A stretch of DNA of 64,000 nt from Daldinia sp. FL1419 (GCA_025201765.1 MU623367.1:1-64000); one strand, 5' to 3'; positions 44,692 to 57,649 are shown, numbered from the stretch's first letter. Program-made: numbers and translations. Notes: generated from the letters alone by a model not told the origin.

Positions 44692-45270
44692 ATGACGATC
44701 GTAGGAAAAGCAGACGTACCGGATAGGAAGGCATTTCGCGAAGGACTCGTCAGTCGCGACGACTTGGTCGAGAAGGCCAAATTCATCTCTCAGTACGTAC
44801 GTATTAACTAAGCAACCCATCCTTGTCGCGGAGCGCGAAACGTCGATTCCAGATGTGCTAACGCGACTTTTTTCCATCTTGGACAGCTAGGATGGGAGAG
44901 CGAGCCAGGGTTCTCGGAGACAGAATCGGGGGACGGGGGCACATGCGAGGTATCGGCGCCGCTGCCGGACGAGTGCGTCGTGGTGCTGTTGCACGGGCAG
45001 ATGCAGCTGGACGACGACGAGCGGGTGCTGACGGGGACGAACGTGGCGGTGCGGACGCAGGGGTCCAAGACGCTGAGGATATTGACCAACAGCGCGGCGG
45101 TGTGGTATCCCGGTATGTGCTGCTGGGACCCGGAGAGGTGCGCTCGCGCGACTAAAGGCCAGTGTAAACGTCTAGGCATTGGAAACGTCAAAGTCAAGAA
45201 GTCCAAGAAGTCCCCCTGGAGCTGGGTGAACAAGAAGCTGGGCTTGGGAAAGCAGGATAAGAACTCTTGA
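44692..45270 (+). CDS. Small two-exon protein of unknown function
   Basis: Exons 44692-44796 and 44887-45270 (intron 90 bp, GTACGT...GTGCTAACG...GACAG), 162 aa. Start MTIVGKADVPDRKAFREG; the junction reads FISQYLGWESEPGF. The central part (CVVVLLHGQMQLDDDERVL then TGTNVAVRTQGSKTLRI) alternates hydrophobic strands and turns, loosely like a single cupin-type beta barrel. A CCWDPERC motif and a strongly basic tail (VKKSKKSPWSWVNKKLGLG) follow. Exon 2 is clearly more GC-rich than its surroundings. I do not recognise the family; the model rests on splice signals and codon phase. Confidence 0.55.
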
Positions 45271-45646
45271 CGACGCGGCTGGGCTAGGTGAGGTTAGGTA
45301 GGCCGAGAGGCGGTATGTTGACTTGGTCGGTGTGACTATAACGGGAACTAGGATCTAATACGTTTGGTAGTTGGCAAGTGTCTATAACAATATGCCTACG
45401 GGAGTGGATTAATGATCAATAGCCAAGATAAGGTGGTTCTTGGATGTAGGCTTTCCTAATTTAACAATGAGAAGGCTATTCAACTGCTCAAGTTATCATT
45501 CATATAGGAACAAACGTGCAGTCCAAAGTCTGACCATATCCTAGGCAACAAACGCAAGGCTTTCTCCCCTTGACGGGTGTCCAGCTGATCCTAGTCATCT
45601 CGACGTCCAGTATCAAGTGTGAAGGAGAAAAAAGAAGGACGTAGTA
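45271..45646. other. Spacer before the pseudogene
   Basis: About 375 bp, no feature recognised beyond a gaggttaggtagg motif near 45290. Confidence 0.45.
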
Positions 45647-47560
45647 TTGGACCAAGTTGAAGAATTTGGGCAATATACGCCACGTCAGGTAGCTTTCGTG
45701 ACAACATTTTCCATTGGTAGCCTCCTTTTTCACCATAAATCCGCCACGAGGAGATTCCTCGCATCTCACCATTTCGAGGCTTCCTTGGGAATCTCTTTTC
45801 ATCGTACTGCAAGGAAGCTAGGGGCTCTTTTCGACGGGATTACCCCAGAAGCTCCCGCACTCCTCTCTACATACGGTCGTCAGGTATCAGAGATATGCGA
45901 AAAGCAAAGTATCGATCCCGCTGAGCGAGCGCGACATGGCATTTTTTCAAACTTTGCTGGTACATACCTAGGTATTCTAGTAGCGTTTGGGCTGCAGTAA
46001 CTTTCAGGTCCCCACGCAATTACGATACACCTATTAGCTTGCATGATCGCGAAGATCTTCGAACAGGCCCAAGCCGTCGCTCTGTAGCTAGAAATCATAG
46101 AGAAGCGAAAATGCGTTGTCAAGCAGACCGTCACCCCAGAAGTCGGCCCTATGAAGGCTATATCAAATTACTTTGCGATAAACCAGGAATTATCAAGAGA
46201 AGACTCTTGGGATAATAGCGCTAGGATTTGGGTAAGAATCGCTGATGTGGCAACGGCAAATCAATGCGACACAGTTCTACTTTACACAAACCAAGTCCAC
46301 TCTGCCGTAAACAAGGCAACCGACCCGTACATAGGCGCTGTGGAAGCATAGAGAGACGCAATGACTTCCATGGATTCATGAATCAGAGGAATCCCCCGAA
46401 AAGTCAGGAACGGTGCTGTGCTCCTAGACATGAATTCGTGGCACTTATATCCTAACTTGTGTGTGTTGAGTCTTGGACCAAACATCATTTATCAGAACGA
46501 TGAACTTATTGAAGAACCCGGGATCCCCACAGTTGATATCAAGCAAGAAGGGGATATTCCCGGAAGCATTATATGGTCTCTACCCTTGACATATATGAGG
46601 TATTACGGCAATCCGGTTGTGATCACAGAGAATGTCGCAGTTGAGTCGGCCCGCATATCCATGAACCAGTTTCGGTTTATACTGGTTGGCTGCGTCTTTT
46701 CGAATTGGAATAACTTTACTTCTAATGTTGACGATGCGATGTAGACTGAGCTTCCAAGTTCGAATTTATTATTGAGTAAAACTCCAGAGAATGTGACGAA
46801 AGTGGGAATTGTAGACGCGAATATGCGACAATTTCACCAATCTATCAAGACTCTGGCTAACGCGATGGAAATGGCAATACTGACCATCGCAAACACGTAC
46901 GATAGATCTCAATAGCTACGTTGTCACCATCGTGTAAATTTGAGAGTCAGTGCTGCCAAGTTAGAAAAACAGGATTCAGGTCTCCTGTATTCAAGACAAT
47001 AGACCAAATTGAAAGCTGCCCATGGTCAGATCTCGCGGCATGCGGTAGGATTAAAGGGAAATATGGAGGAAGAGCTATCGGGTTCGAGAAAGGGGTTAAT
47101 TTTCGAACGTCAATCGACGGTCTACGTCAGGGTGAGTGGTCTTTTGGTAATTAGTCTCTTCACTTGGCCACTTTATACACCTCCTACGCCGATATTATCA
47201 CGATTTATATAATTCAAAGAGCCCTTGAACCAAATCAATAAATGGCCTTGTGTAATGATAAACGGCTATGCTGGCGACCGCGAAACCGTAGCAATCATTG
47301 AAATAAGGCTACCAGATGAGCAAAGTGTTAAAATTTATAGAGAAAGTTTCTGATCAACTCTTTGAATGGTTGTGTAGTCGCAGCTCACATTTATGACAGG
47401 CTTCACACAACTGGATAGCGAGACTCGCAGCAGTAGGGGTTGGAATACGCCAATCTCGACCCAAAGTTATTATTCCAAGGACTTTCTGCTGTGATTTTGC
47501 TGAGAAACATATCAATAGTTTACGGGAAGGAGGCTCTAAGCATATCGTGTCGGTTCTCTA
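45647..47560 (+). pseudogene. Long decayed fungal gene, broken only by stop codons
   Basis: One frame stays protein-like for about 1.9 kb but carries many stops, e.g. near 46000, 46088, 46350, 46378, 46743, 46915 and 47210. It starts MDQVEEFGQYTPRQVAFVTT and has blocks such as HHFEASLGISFHRTARKLGA, GPMKAISNYFAINQELSRED, MRYYGNPVVITENVAVESAR and VMINGYAGDRETVAIIEIRL. No frameshift is needed to follow it. Several stops sit where Trp (TGG) or Gln (CAG/CAA) is expected, i.e. G-to-A or C-to-T changes, as RIP produces. The parent appears to be a large conserved fungal protein of unknown function. The limits are approximate. Confidence 0.7.
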
Positions 47561-47965
47561 ACTCAACCGTTGGTTGGTGCGGTTAAAGGGCGACAGGATA
47601 AGAAACAATATAGGTTACGATTAACGAAGATTTTTGAAGAAAAGAGTATTCCAATAGATATAATAAATTTATTTACAAGATGCCATTGGTAGGTAGCAAT
47701 GAAGTAATAGTCTGAATGTTATGCTCGTGAGTGAGCCGTAGCGGCAATTTCCGAACATTATGCCTTTGTCTTTGTCGGTTAAAGCGGGATATACCCAAAG
47801 ACAAGGAAACATCTTGGATGATCAACACATAATTTTGCCCACTCCCAAATGGACACGGTCGTCCTTCATATATTTACAATTCTTCGGTATAATTAAGATT
47901 AAATAAAATGATTACTTACCATCTTCCACTTGCGCGGTTTTTACTGGGGCTTCCCATACAGAAAC
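47561..47965. other. Spacer and promoter of the SET-domain gene
   Basis: No gene recognised; may hold the last decayed codons of the pseudogene. Confidence 0.4.
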
Positions 47966-49260
47966 ATGCGCGCCATCGGTTTCTATTGTTACCTGGCTCT
48001 CCTTGGGGGAGCCTCTGGAGCGAACTATTTAGTAGAAATATGTCCTCGGAGCCCATTATACCAAATAGAAGACAGCGAATGTACTGGCTTTGAATTGGGG
48101 GATGGACAACGATCGAGTAAACTTTCAGGGGCAAGGAAAGGGTCCGACGATACCGTTGCACTCAGTCCCGGTTGGGAGGGTCCAGAGTATTGTGTTAGTG
48201 GAACATGCCTATTTTCGAATCATCATATAGGTGAAGGCATCGTCCTTCTTACTAGTGAAAGAAATGCCAAGATAGTGACCAACTTCCCGGTCACGACCAA
48301 TTATGAGGCGGCTACTTTACCATTTCACGTGGCGGATGTACCGGGGAAAGGTGTCGGTGTTGTTGCGGATAGGAAGATACGTAAAGGTGAAACCATCTTT
48401 ATACGCTCCCCGACGATGTTGGTTCAGACTACTCCCCACGTCGAGTTAGAGCAAGGGACCAGAGATGCGTTATACGATCTTGCTGTAGGGAAACTTCCTA
48501 CGAAAGGACAGGAGATTTTTGTGGGACAGATGGGGAAAGACGTACATGACAAGATAGAAACCAACTGTTTTCAAATGTATATTGACGGAGCAAACGACTC
48601 TGGGAGTCACCTGGGGTGCTACCCGGAGATATCTCGTTTCAATCACGACTGTCGCCCAAAGTAAGTTTGTCCCTCGGACGGGATATCGCGCTAGAAAGTG
48701 CTAACATGCATACCTATTCTAGCATTCACTATCGTATCTCCAACATGACCCATATCACCGTCGCTGCGCGTGACATAGAGCCAGGGCAGGAATTAAGCAT
48801 CAGCTATATCGAACTAATGCTCTCGCGGGAAGAACGGCGTTCCCGCTTGCGCAAGTGGGGATTTGAATGTGCCTGCTCCCACTGCAGCATGAGCGACGAA
48901 GAGGTCGCTGCTTCAGACACAAGGCTCCAGAAAATCAACGAGCTGGAAACTGCTCTGGAGAACTTCAACGAGACTATCGTAACTGCCGAGACTGGCGCAC
49001 AACTGGCGGATTTATACGAAAAGGAGAAGCTGGATATCTATCTCGGGCGGGTGTACACACGGGCGGCGCTTAACTTCGCCCTGTTCGGCGAAGAGAGGAA
49101 GGCGCAGAAGTATGCGGTGGCTGCGGTTGAAGCTCTGGAAAGGGAGTATGGGCCGACCGCAGCGGATGCCAAGGCGATGAGGACTTTGGCGGAGAATCCG
49201 AAAGCACATTGGACTTGGGGGAGGAGGAGAAGAAGGGGTAATTCTGGAAAGGGAAAATGA
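47966..49260 (+). CDS. SET-domain protein with N-terminal signal peptide
   Basis: Two exons, 47966-48660 and 48723-49260 (intron 62 bp), 410 aa. MRAIGFYCYLALLGGASGANY looks like a signal peptide; an in-frame ATG at 47930 would add 12 residues. After about 95 residues of linker comes the SET region: GKGVGVVADRKIRKGETIF, then a long insert, then SRFNHDCRPN (the NHxCxPN core, rebuilt across the junction), IEPGQELSISYIE, and a post-SET-like Cys cluster CACSHC. A helical region and a basic tail (GRRRRRGN) end the protein. SET domains methylate lysines. This type, related to the SET5/SMYD style with the SET core split by an insert, is common in filamentous fungi, but a secretory signal is unexpected for a histone or ribosomal substrate. 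Confidence 0.82.
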
Positions 49261-50479
49261 TTGTTTGGGCTAGTTAGTAGTAGGACGTCGTAAAGTTGAT
49301 TCTGTGTTGATATTCTATACGAATCTGTTTTTATGTGTGTATTAGGGAAGAGGAAGTTGATGGAGTTTCACCGATCTCAACGATTCTCCTTGCCCAGGAG
49401 ATGCCTATAGGTCGCGGTTAACTCCAAGATTGGACATTCCGGTAGATACTTCTTGACAAAACTTAGCAAAGTGTTCAATGACGGGCCTTATTTTATGGAA
49501 ATTATCCAATTCTCAAGGTAAGAACAACACACGGATGGTTTACTTTTTTATCAGATATTTGTCTTTTTCCTCTCTCCTTTTTAGCTACCATAGTGGCAAG
49601 GGGGGTATTATTAGAACGATTATATTTTCCATAATTATTTTATATAAAAAAAATAAAGGATAATAGAAAATAATTTATTAACTTATAACAATTTTATTAA
49701 TTTATAATGATTTTAATTAATAAGATAATTTTAAATAATAAAATAATTTTAAAAATTTGAAAATTTAAAAATTTATTTGTTTGGTTAGTATTCAAACCTA
49801 GGTTTTTTTGTATATATATCATATGATTTAGATTTTAGGTTAAGAATTTTTAAAATTTTATGTTTTTATAATTAAGCTATTATAATATTATTATAAATTT
49901 ATAATTTATGAAATTATTAATTTTTAATTATTTTTTTATTATTATATATTAAAATAAAATATAAAATATTAAAGATTTTAAATAAATTAATTAAATTAAA
50001 AATTTTAAAAATATTAATATTGTAAATTTTGAAGATATTAAATAAGAATTTTAATAATTACCTTATATTTTAATTATTTTATAATAAATTAGAAATTTAA
50101 ATAAAATAAAAAATATAAAATAATTATACCCTAAAAATGATATTAAAATAATTAAATAAAATAACTAATAGAGATAATTATTTTTTAATAATAGTACATA
50201 TTATAAAATTATATTTAAAAAAAGGACTGAAAATGTATATTATTATATAAAAACTCTATGGAAATAATTTTTAAAAAATTATAATAAATTTTAATTAATT
50301 AGATAAGAAAAATAACATTTAAAGGCTTATTTATATTTAAAAGAACTATGGAAATCTTAAAAGGGTTAATTCTATAAAAACTAATAAGGTCTTTATAAGG
50401 TAACTCCTATTACATACCTAATTGCACTACCTTAGTTTAATATTAAATAAGAACTTTAATAAATATTGAACAAAAACTC

Positions 50480-50930
50480 TAATAGTTCCTACAGGATATG
50501 CCCTACACTTCAACTAACCCATAGCAACCAGAGGCTGTACGAGCTCGAGGATGTAAGGTGACTATATCTTGACGGAGGTATCGAAACGATCAGATAGATG
50601 ATCTACTATATGTGACTACTCTGCAATGGTAGCGCGTACGAAGAGGTTATAAGCCCAAAAGAGTGTATATTATCTGTATAAAGCTATATGAAAACAATCT
50701 CTAAAGAACTATTTATGACTTATACTAATCAAGCAGGAAAAGCAACTACTGAGGCTTATATATATTCAAATGAGTGTATGTAAACCTTATAGGGGTTTAT
50801 TAAGGTCCTCCGGAATAACTCCTATTACGTACTCCTACTACATACTCCTATTACGTATCCCTATTGCGTATTACAATCACGTACTTACATTACACCGGTT
50901 CAATGGTAGCGCGCTCTTATGAGGTTCTAT
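50480..50930 (+). repeat. Less degraded copy of the dispersed repeat
   Basis: Carries the recognisable modules caggatatgccctacacttc, aactaacccatagcaacc, gtagcgcgtacgaagagg and ggcttatatatattcaaatg. Matching modules, in the same order, occur at 51770-51960 and 52490-52830, and partly at 50100-50450, 50910-51160, 57650-57985 and 58220-58500. Unit length is roughly 350-450 bp, which fits solo LTRs or short non-coding elements. Ends could not be fixed. Confidence 0.6.
50819..50870. repeat. 13-bp tandem repeat, four units
   Basis: Units ctcctattacgta, ctcctactacata, ctcctattacgta and tccctattgcgta follow each other without gaps; the differences are mostly C/T or G/A. It lies inside the dispersed repeat copy. 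Confidence 0.8.
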
Positions 50931-51160
50931 TCAACAGGAGGACAAAAAGCATATATATTTGTACGAAGCTCTATAAAAATGATCTTTAAAAAACTATAAT
51001 GAATTTGAGCTGATCAAATAAGAAAACAATTCCTGAAGGCCTATTTATATTCTAAAAAACCTGTGGAAACCTTAAAAGGGTTGGTTTTCTGGAGGTTAAT
51101 AGGGTTTTTTAGGATAATTTTTAGTTACGTAATTACACTACACTAGTTCAATATTAAAAA
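50910..51160 (+). repeat. Dispersed repeat, 3' portion
   Basis: Begins near gtagcgcgctcttatgaggt and ends acgtaattacactacactag. Contains gatcaaataagaaaacaatt, ggcctatttatattct and accttaaaagggttgg, modules shared with other copies in the block. Confidence 0.6.
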
Positions 51161-51182
51161 CCTTAAACAAATTGATTAAATT

Positions 51183-51717
51183 CAGTATCTTTAAAATCCC
51201 AGGTAAAATCTCATAAAATCCCAACCCATCCACTTTTCCACGTGAGATGGTGGCCCAACACACATACACCTAATTTGTATTGGGTTTAGTCCAACCCCCA
51301 GCAAAAACAGAATATCGCGCGGTCGCGTTTTTACATACTACAATTGAAGCTATCGTCAATACCTCAACACCAACGCTACTACCTGCACCACCACCACAAT
51401 CGTACACGATACCCTCAATGCCAGCGCTTATGGCAGTAAGGCTTAATATAACCTTCTTTAATATGCACGGGTTATAGGGCATACAGCACCTTTTCCAGCC
51501 TGAATTTCAAGCACCCGTAGTGCCTTCGCAGCACCAAAATATTTAATATTTTATAAATTAAAATGCGACCGGGCAGTTTTCTGGTTTTTCTGTTTTTAGT
51601 TGGGGGATAGACTAAACCCCATACAAATTAGGTGTGTGGTGGTCGGACCACCAACTCACGTGGAAAGTGGATGGGTTGGGATTTTATGAGATTTTACCTG
51701 GGATTTTAAAGATACTG
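51183..51717. mobile_element. 535-bp TIR element (MITE) with 9-bp target duplication
   Basis: Starts cagtatctttaaaatcccag and ends with its reverse complement. The first 50 bp of the two arms match except for one T insertion, and similarity continues for about 160 bp into the element (cacctaatttgtat, gggtttagtc, ggtcgc). Directly outside both ends lies gattaaatt (51174-51182 and 51718-51726), a perfect 9-bp target-site duplication. Long arms plus a 9-bp duplication resemble Mutator-like (MULE) non-autonomous elements; the cag ends also recall hAT elements, which make 8-bp duplications. The interior (about 200 bp) codes for nothing recognisable. It is less AT-rich than its surroundings, so it probably inserted after they were mutated. 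Confidence 0.88.
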
Positions 51718-51769
51718 GATTAAATTGAAGGACTTAAATAGCTTAAACAAATTAAACAATTGATCAAAT

Positions 51770-51975
51770 TAAATAAGAGCTCTAATAGCTCTTGTAGGAT
51801 ATGCCCTGCATTTCAACTAACCCATAACAACCAAAAATTATATAAACTCGAAGATATAAAGTAACTATATCCTAAAAAGGAAAATAAAACGATTGGATAA
51901 AGGAACAGATATATGTAACTGCTTACGAGTAGTAGCGCATTATAAGAAGTCTTATTTAAAAGAGGGCAAAAAAAT
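51770..51975 (+). repeat. Dispersed repeat copy
   Basis: ttgtaggatatgccctgcat, then cataacaaccaaaaattata, tatcctaaaaaggaaaataa and gtagtagcgcattataagaa: the same module order as at 50480, with more C-to-T and G-to-A changes. It begins about 50 bp right of the TIR element. Confidence 0.6.
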
Positions 51976-52139
51976 ATATTAGAAGTCATCCTAAAGGCTA
52001 ATATAATCCTTAAGTTTTCAAATAAAATCTTTTATTAAAATAAAATATTATTATATTAAAATTTTATAGAAATTATTATAAGAAATTAATAAAATAATTA
52101 ATAAATATTATATTAAATTGGGGTAATATAATTAAATAA

Positions 52140-52400
52140 TAAATATTACCTTAAAAAAACCTTATTAACCTCCTTAAAACCAACCCTTCTAAATCTCCAC
52201 AGCTCTTTTGAACATAAATAGGCCTTTAAGAGTTGATTTTCTTATCTAATCAGCTCAAATCTATCATAATCCTTTAAGAATCACTTTATAAAATTTTTAT
52301 ACAATAATATATAATTTTAATCCTTCTTTTAAATATATTTTTTTATAATACATTACTATTGGCAAACAATCACATATAACAATTTTTTTATTTAATTATT
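52140..52400 (-). repeat. Dispersed repeat copy in inverse orientation
   Basis: Plus strand reads aaaccaacccttctaaatct, then aacataaataggcctttaag and ttatctaatcagctcaaat, the reverse complement of the modules in the 50910 copy. Confidence 0.55.
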
Positions 52401-52489
52401 TTATTATACTCCTTAAAATATAATTACCTTATATCCTTGAATTTATACAACCTTTAACTTATTATAAATTAATTAAAGTACAAGATATA

Positions 52490-52830
52490 TCCTACAAGAA
52501 TTATTAAAGTTCCTATTTAATAAAATATACAAGATATTTATATCCTAAAGAAGGTAATAAAATAATTAGATAAAATATATAATAAAGGTGATTATTTACC
52601 AATAATAACACATACAATAAAATTATATTAAATAAAAGGGCAAAAAATTTATAAAAAAAACTAATTATATAAAACCTAAACTAATCAAATAGGAAAAACA
52701 ACTCTCAAAAATCTATTTATATTCAAAAAAATTATAGAAACCTAAAAAATTTAACTTTATGGAAGCTAATAAAATTTCTACAAAATAACTCCTATTACCT
52801 AATTACATTATACCAATTCAATATCCAAAA
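52490..52830 (+). repeat. Dispersed repeat copy, strongly degraded
   Basis: Modules atatatcctacaag, ggcaaaaaatttataa, ctaatcaaataggaaaaaca, atctatttatattcaaaaa and ataactcctattacctaatt follow in the family order, with most G and C replaced by A and T. Confidence 0.5.
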
Positions 52831-54610
52831 AAACATATAAATCAAAAAAAAAACCCTAACTCCCTAAATCTTTTAATTATCATACTGCTCTTCAACTTTC
52901 AAACACTTTTTATTTTTATTCAACGCTCTCTAATTTCGATTATATATTTAACAAACTAATCAATCATTATTATTAAACTCTATACACTCAAAAACTTGTT
53001 CAAAAACTTCCCATCCTAATTATTTTAACAATATACTTAACTATAATCTAACTACTAACTCTACTAACATCTTTTTAAACCATATATATAAATTAGAACC
53101 CTCTCTTTCAAAATAAATAACGCACCACAGTCTATATATTATACAATTATCTAATTATAAACCTCCTAAAATATTATTCTAAATCAACTCTAAAATACAC
53201 TTATTACTTATCTTTATACTATACAACTTAATCAACTTACTCTTAGGTAAATAAATAATTTTATCAACTTCTATCATCTTATCTTACAATACCTACTTTA
53301 ATAGTGGTTCACTCTCAATTAACTCAAAAATTTCAATAGCTGCTACTACTAATATTACTTTTGATACAGGGTCACTAATCACTCATATCACTACTAATTT
53401 TATTAATAATTTTATATAATTATCAAACATTTTATAATAATCACCATTCTTAACTATAAATAATAACTCTTGTAATTTGCACTTAATTATATATAATATA
53501 TAAGTATACCAAAATCCATAAATCCAATTATCTTTTTAAATAACTATAAACATCATATATAACTCCCCAAAAATAAACTTTCCTAACTTCTTAAATACTA
53601 TAATTATCTAATCTTTAATATAATTGGTTTATTAAACTAATCCTTTGCAAATTAAGTCAATAACCCATAAATAGCACTTTTTCAAGGTATAAATTACAAG
53701 AAAAAAATAATTCTAATTATATATCTTTGTTGGTTATATGCGTTTTAAATTAGATAGATTTATATGTACTAATAAAAACAATATTCAAATTCCTTATTAT
53801 ATAACTTTTAAAATTATTAAATTGAAACCTCCTTTAAAATTGTGATTTAAAATCCAAACTAATTCTTTTTTGTAAAAAACTCCTTGATTAGGTGTATTAC
53901 ATATAGTTAACTCCCAAAAAGCTATAATATATAAATTATTTAATTGTTATTTTTTAATATATAATTGTAAAACTTATATTAATATTAATAATAAACTATT
54001 ATATTAGTAGTTTGTATCAATTCCTGATAATATTGTAGCATTTTCAATTAATCAATTAAATTTAGGCGTGAAACCTCTAATCTCTTTAATACTTATGTTT
54101 AATTAAGAAAATAAGTTTTTATATTTAACTAATTCACCATACTTAATTAAATAAATAATATCTATAAAAATTTATAATAAATTGATTATTTTGATATAAA
54201 TAATTAAAATTAATAAATTAGTTATATTATTAATTTGGTAAAATTTGATGCTATTAGATACTATTAATTAACAATTAATAATTGATATTAAATATATACT
54301 ATATAAATTATTTTAAATTAATTAGGTAAAATATAAATTCAAATAAATAAAAATTATGTTATAAAAGAGAAAAAAATGTTGTGAAAGTAAAAGAATGTTA
54401 AAAATAGAAAAACAAATTAATAGTATTTTATATTCCAATTCCATAATCATTATTGTTTAAATTAGTAAGCACTTATTGGTTACAATTATGATTTTAGTAT
54501 ATATGTTTGAATTTATATGTAAATATTAAATGGTATTTTTTAATAATTTAATTATATTAATTATAAATAATATTTTTTATCTTAATATCATAATTTAATA
54601 TTATAAGTTT

Positions 54611-54640
54611 CTTCCTTCCTCTCTCTCTCTCTCTCCCTCC
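54611..54640. repeat. CT-rich pyrimidine tract
   Basis: cttccttcct followed by about eight ct units and ccctcc. A pure pyrimidine tract of 30 bp within AT-rich DNA. Confidence 0.75.
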
Positions 54641-57600
54641 AAAACTTATTCTTCAACTTTTTAATTTATTCATCCCAAAACACTTTATTATATCTAATTA
54701 ATTATTAATTAATAAATTCAAAAAATATTTTCTTATTTCAAACTTATTAATATAAGCTTTTTAAGTAATAATTTTACATTAATAATATTTTTAACAATTA
54801 ATATTTTAGATAACAATAATAACAATAAATCAAACAATTAATTTGTTTTTATTATTACTCCAGTATTTGATTGTACTCTTACAATACAATTTAATTAAAT
54901 TAACAATATGAACGAACTAAAGAAATACTAGAAGTTAATTACTTATATTGGTGGTTCTCTCCTCAATTTTCATTATTTTATAAATAACTTTCTCGAAATA
55001 TTCTAAATAAATTTTGGTTGATTAGAACATTTAGATACTTAATCTAATAAAATTCGAAATCCTTAGCAGCACTGCAATTAATTAGTATATCCAATAGAGA
55101 ATTATCAACGATGACTTTTGGAAAAACAGTCCTTATCATCCTCACTATCGCAACATAGCTCTTTCACAATCATCTAAACAAATATTACCCTCTATACATA
55201 TCAATATTTGTAAAAGTAATCCTATTAATAAATACATAACCAAAATCTTAGCCAATTCTCATCATATACAAGGCTTAATAACTTAAACATTTAACCTTCC
55301 AAATAAAATACCTTGCAAATTTTATAAAAAACACTTCCAATCATCTGATTCTAAGACTTATACTAATATATAACCGTTTTTTAAATATCACACTCTTCTT
55401 AATAAAAATGATTATAATAATTGTCTATATATTATAACTAAATATAACCTTCAGACTTCTAAGTTTTATTTCTTTTACACTCAAACTAATTGTATACCAC
55501 CTATTCAGGAAGATATAACTAAAGAAAACTCCCCAACTATAAATAAATATAACAATCAGAAATTAACAAAGAAAATACTTTCTTCTTAAACATAAAAAAA
55601 GAATAATAACATTAAAATATTGTTGTATAACCAATATAACAATCTAATCAACAATTAATTTCTATATAAATAAAATCCAAAAAATAAAATAAAATAATTT
55701 TTCTTTTAATTTAATATCTTATTCCTAACCACAATTGTAACTATTATAATAAATTCCAATAAATTCTCTTATCATCTAATCATATATATCATAATAATTT
55801 CTAATATATATTTCATCATCAACCCATTTCTTAATAACTTTTCGAAACTAAGTAAACAAATAACTATTAACTTACTTGATCAACACTTATTCTTTAAATA
55901 ATATTTTTTTTATAACAATTAAACTAATCCTTCTAAAAATATTATATACATAACTATCAAAATAAACATTTATAGTATCTACTTCCTCAACTTCCTTAAA
56001 AATTTCAACATAATCTCTAATTAAATCCATAACATTAATAATATTAAATAACATAAACCTTTTACCAAAATCTCTAAACCTTTCTCAAACAAACTTAAAT
56101 CTTTTAGAATCACATAACGCAAATTTAAATTTTAACTAATCACAAACTTAATTTTAAATAATAATTCCATAAATAACAATTTTAACTTACTTCTTAACAT
56201 TCCTATCAATTATCCAATAAAATATCTCAACAATTATATCATCTTCAACTATTCTATATTATCAGAAAACATAATATATATCTTTAAATTATTAAATTAT
56301 ATTTGATCTATTAAATAAATAATAAAAGTAATTATTAAATTTAAGCAAAATTAATTAATATATAATAATTAAATAAGTATTCTTACCTTAATCAAGAGTA
56401 TTTGTCCTTGCAATAAGAGCTATTACTATTAAATCTTAAATAATGGGTGTAAATACTCTTAATATATATCTTATAATAATTAATAAGATTATAATTAATT
56501 ATTCTTATTATACAACAATAAATTTAGTGCTAATTAGTTGGGTAGGTGATATTTTTTAATTTATATTAAATAATTTAATGGTAGGAGGGTTTTGTTGTGC
56601 TTTATTTATATAAGTTGTTAATAAAAATATTAAAGAGGTTTTAAAAGGTAATAATGTGTTTAATTAGGGTTAATTAAATGGATTATTAAATATTTATTTA
56701 ATTAGTTATTATTTTAAAAATATATAAGGGGGTACTGTGTAATTGGGTATTAATAAAGGATTTTTTTAAGAAATATATCTTATAGAGCTATAAATTTTAG
56801 TTGCGTTTAACTTGGTTTCCATATAAATTGTAGCGGTTTTGGTTTTTAATTATATGGTTTTAGCTTTTAATTATATAGTTTTAAAGATTTTTAAGAAGGT
56901 TACTAATATCAAAAAAATAATAACTTTAAATAAGCTCCATCCTTTCCATATAAATAAGTTAATTAAATTAATAAGAATTAACTCCAAAATTGTAATATTT
57001 TTTTTATAAATTTTTATATATATTATTGCTCAACTATTGGTTTTACAATTATTGCTATGGATTTATATAGTAATTCCAATTCTCTTAACACTACTATTTA
57101 ATCATTCAATTAACCCTATTCTTAAGGATATATACTTCAAAATTAACTTAAAATCCATAACTATTCTTTATTCATAACAATAAACTGTAAATTTTTGTAA
57201 ATCCTTATAGATCTTTATAATATGTTTTTATATAAATTTTTTATAATATTCTAAATAACATTATTTTATATTTTATTAAAATTTATATTTATTTTATTTT
57301 TGATAATTAAGTTCTTTAAATTATTATATAATGCTGTCCTAATATATATATTGTTTGATTAAGCAGTTTTTAATTGCTATATATGTTGTTAATAGGTTCC
57401 CAATACCAGCTATATAAAAATTTAATATTTTTAAGATTAAATTAATATCCCTTACTCCTCATTCTCTTAATATTTCATTTTTTTAACATAAAGTTATATT
57501 TATCCTAATCAAACAGTAACAATTCTGATTATATAAATATTAATTATAGCAACTATATTTCGATCCTCACAAATATCAATATTAATCAAATTAATATCTC

Positions 57601-57649
57601 AATCTTAATTAACCAAATAATTTTAATCCTCCTAAGATTAAATGTTGTT

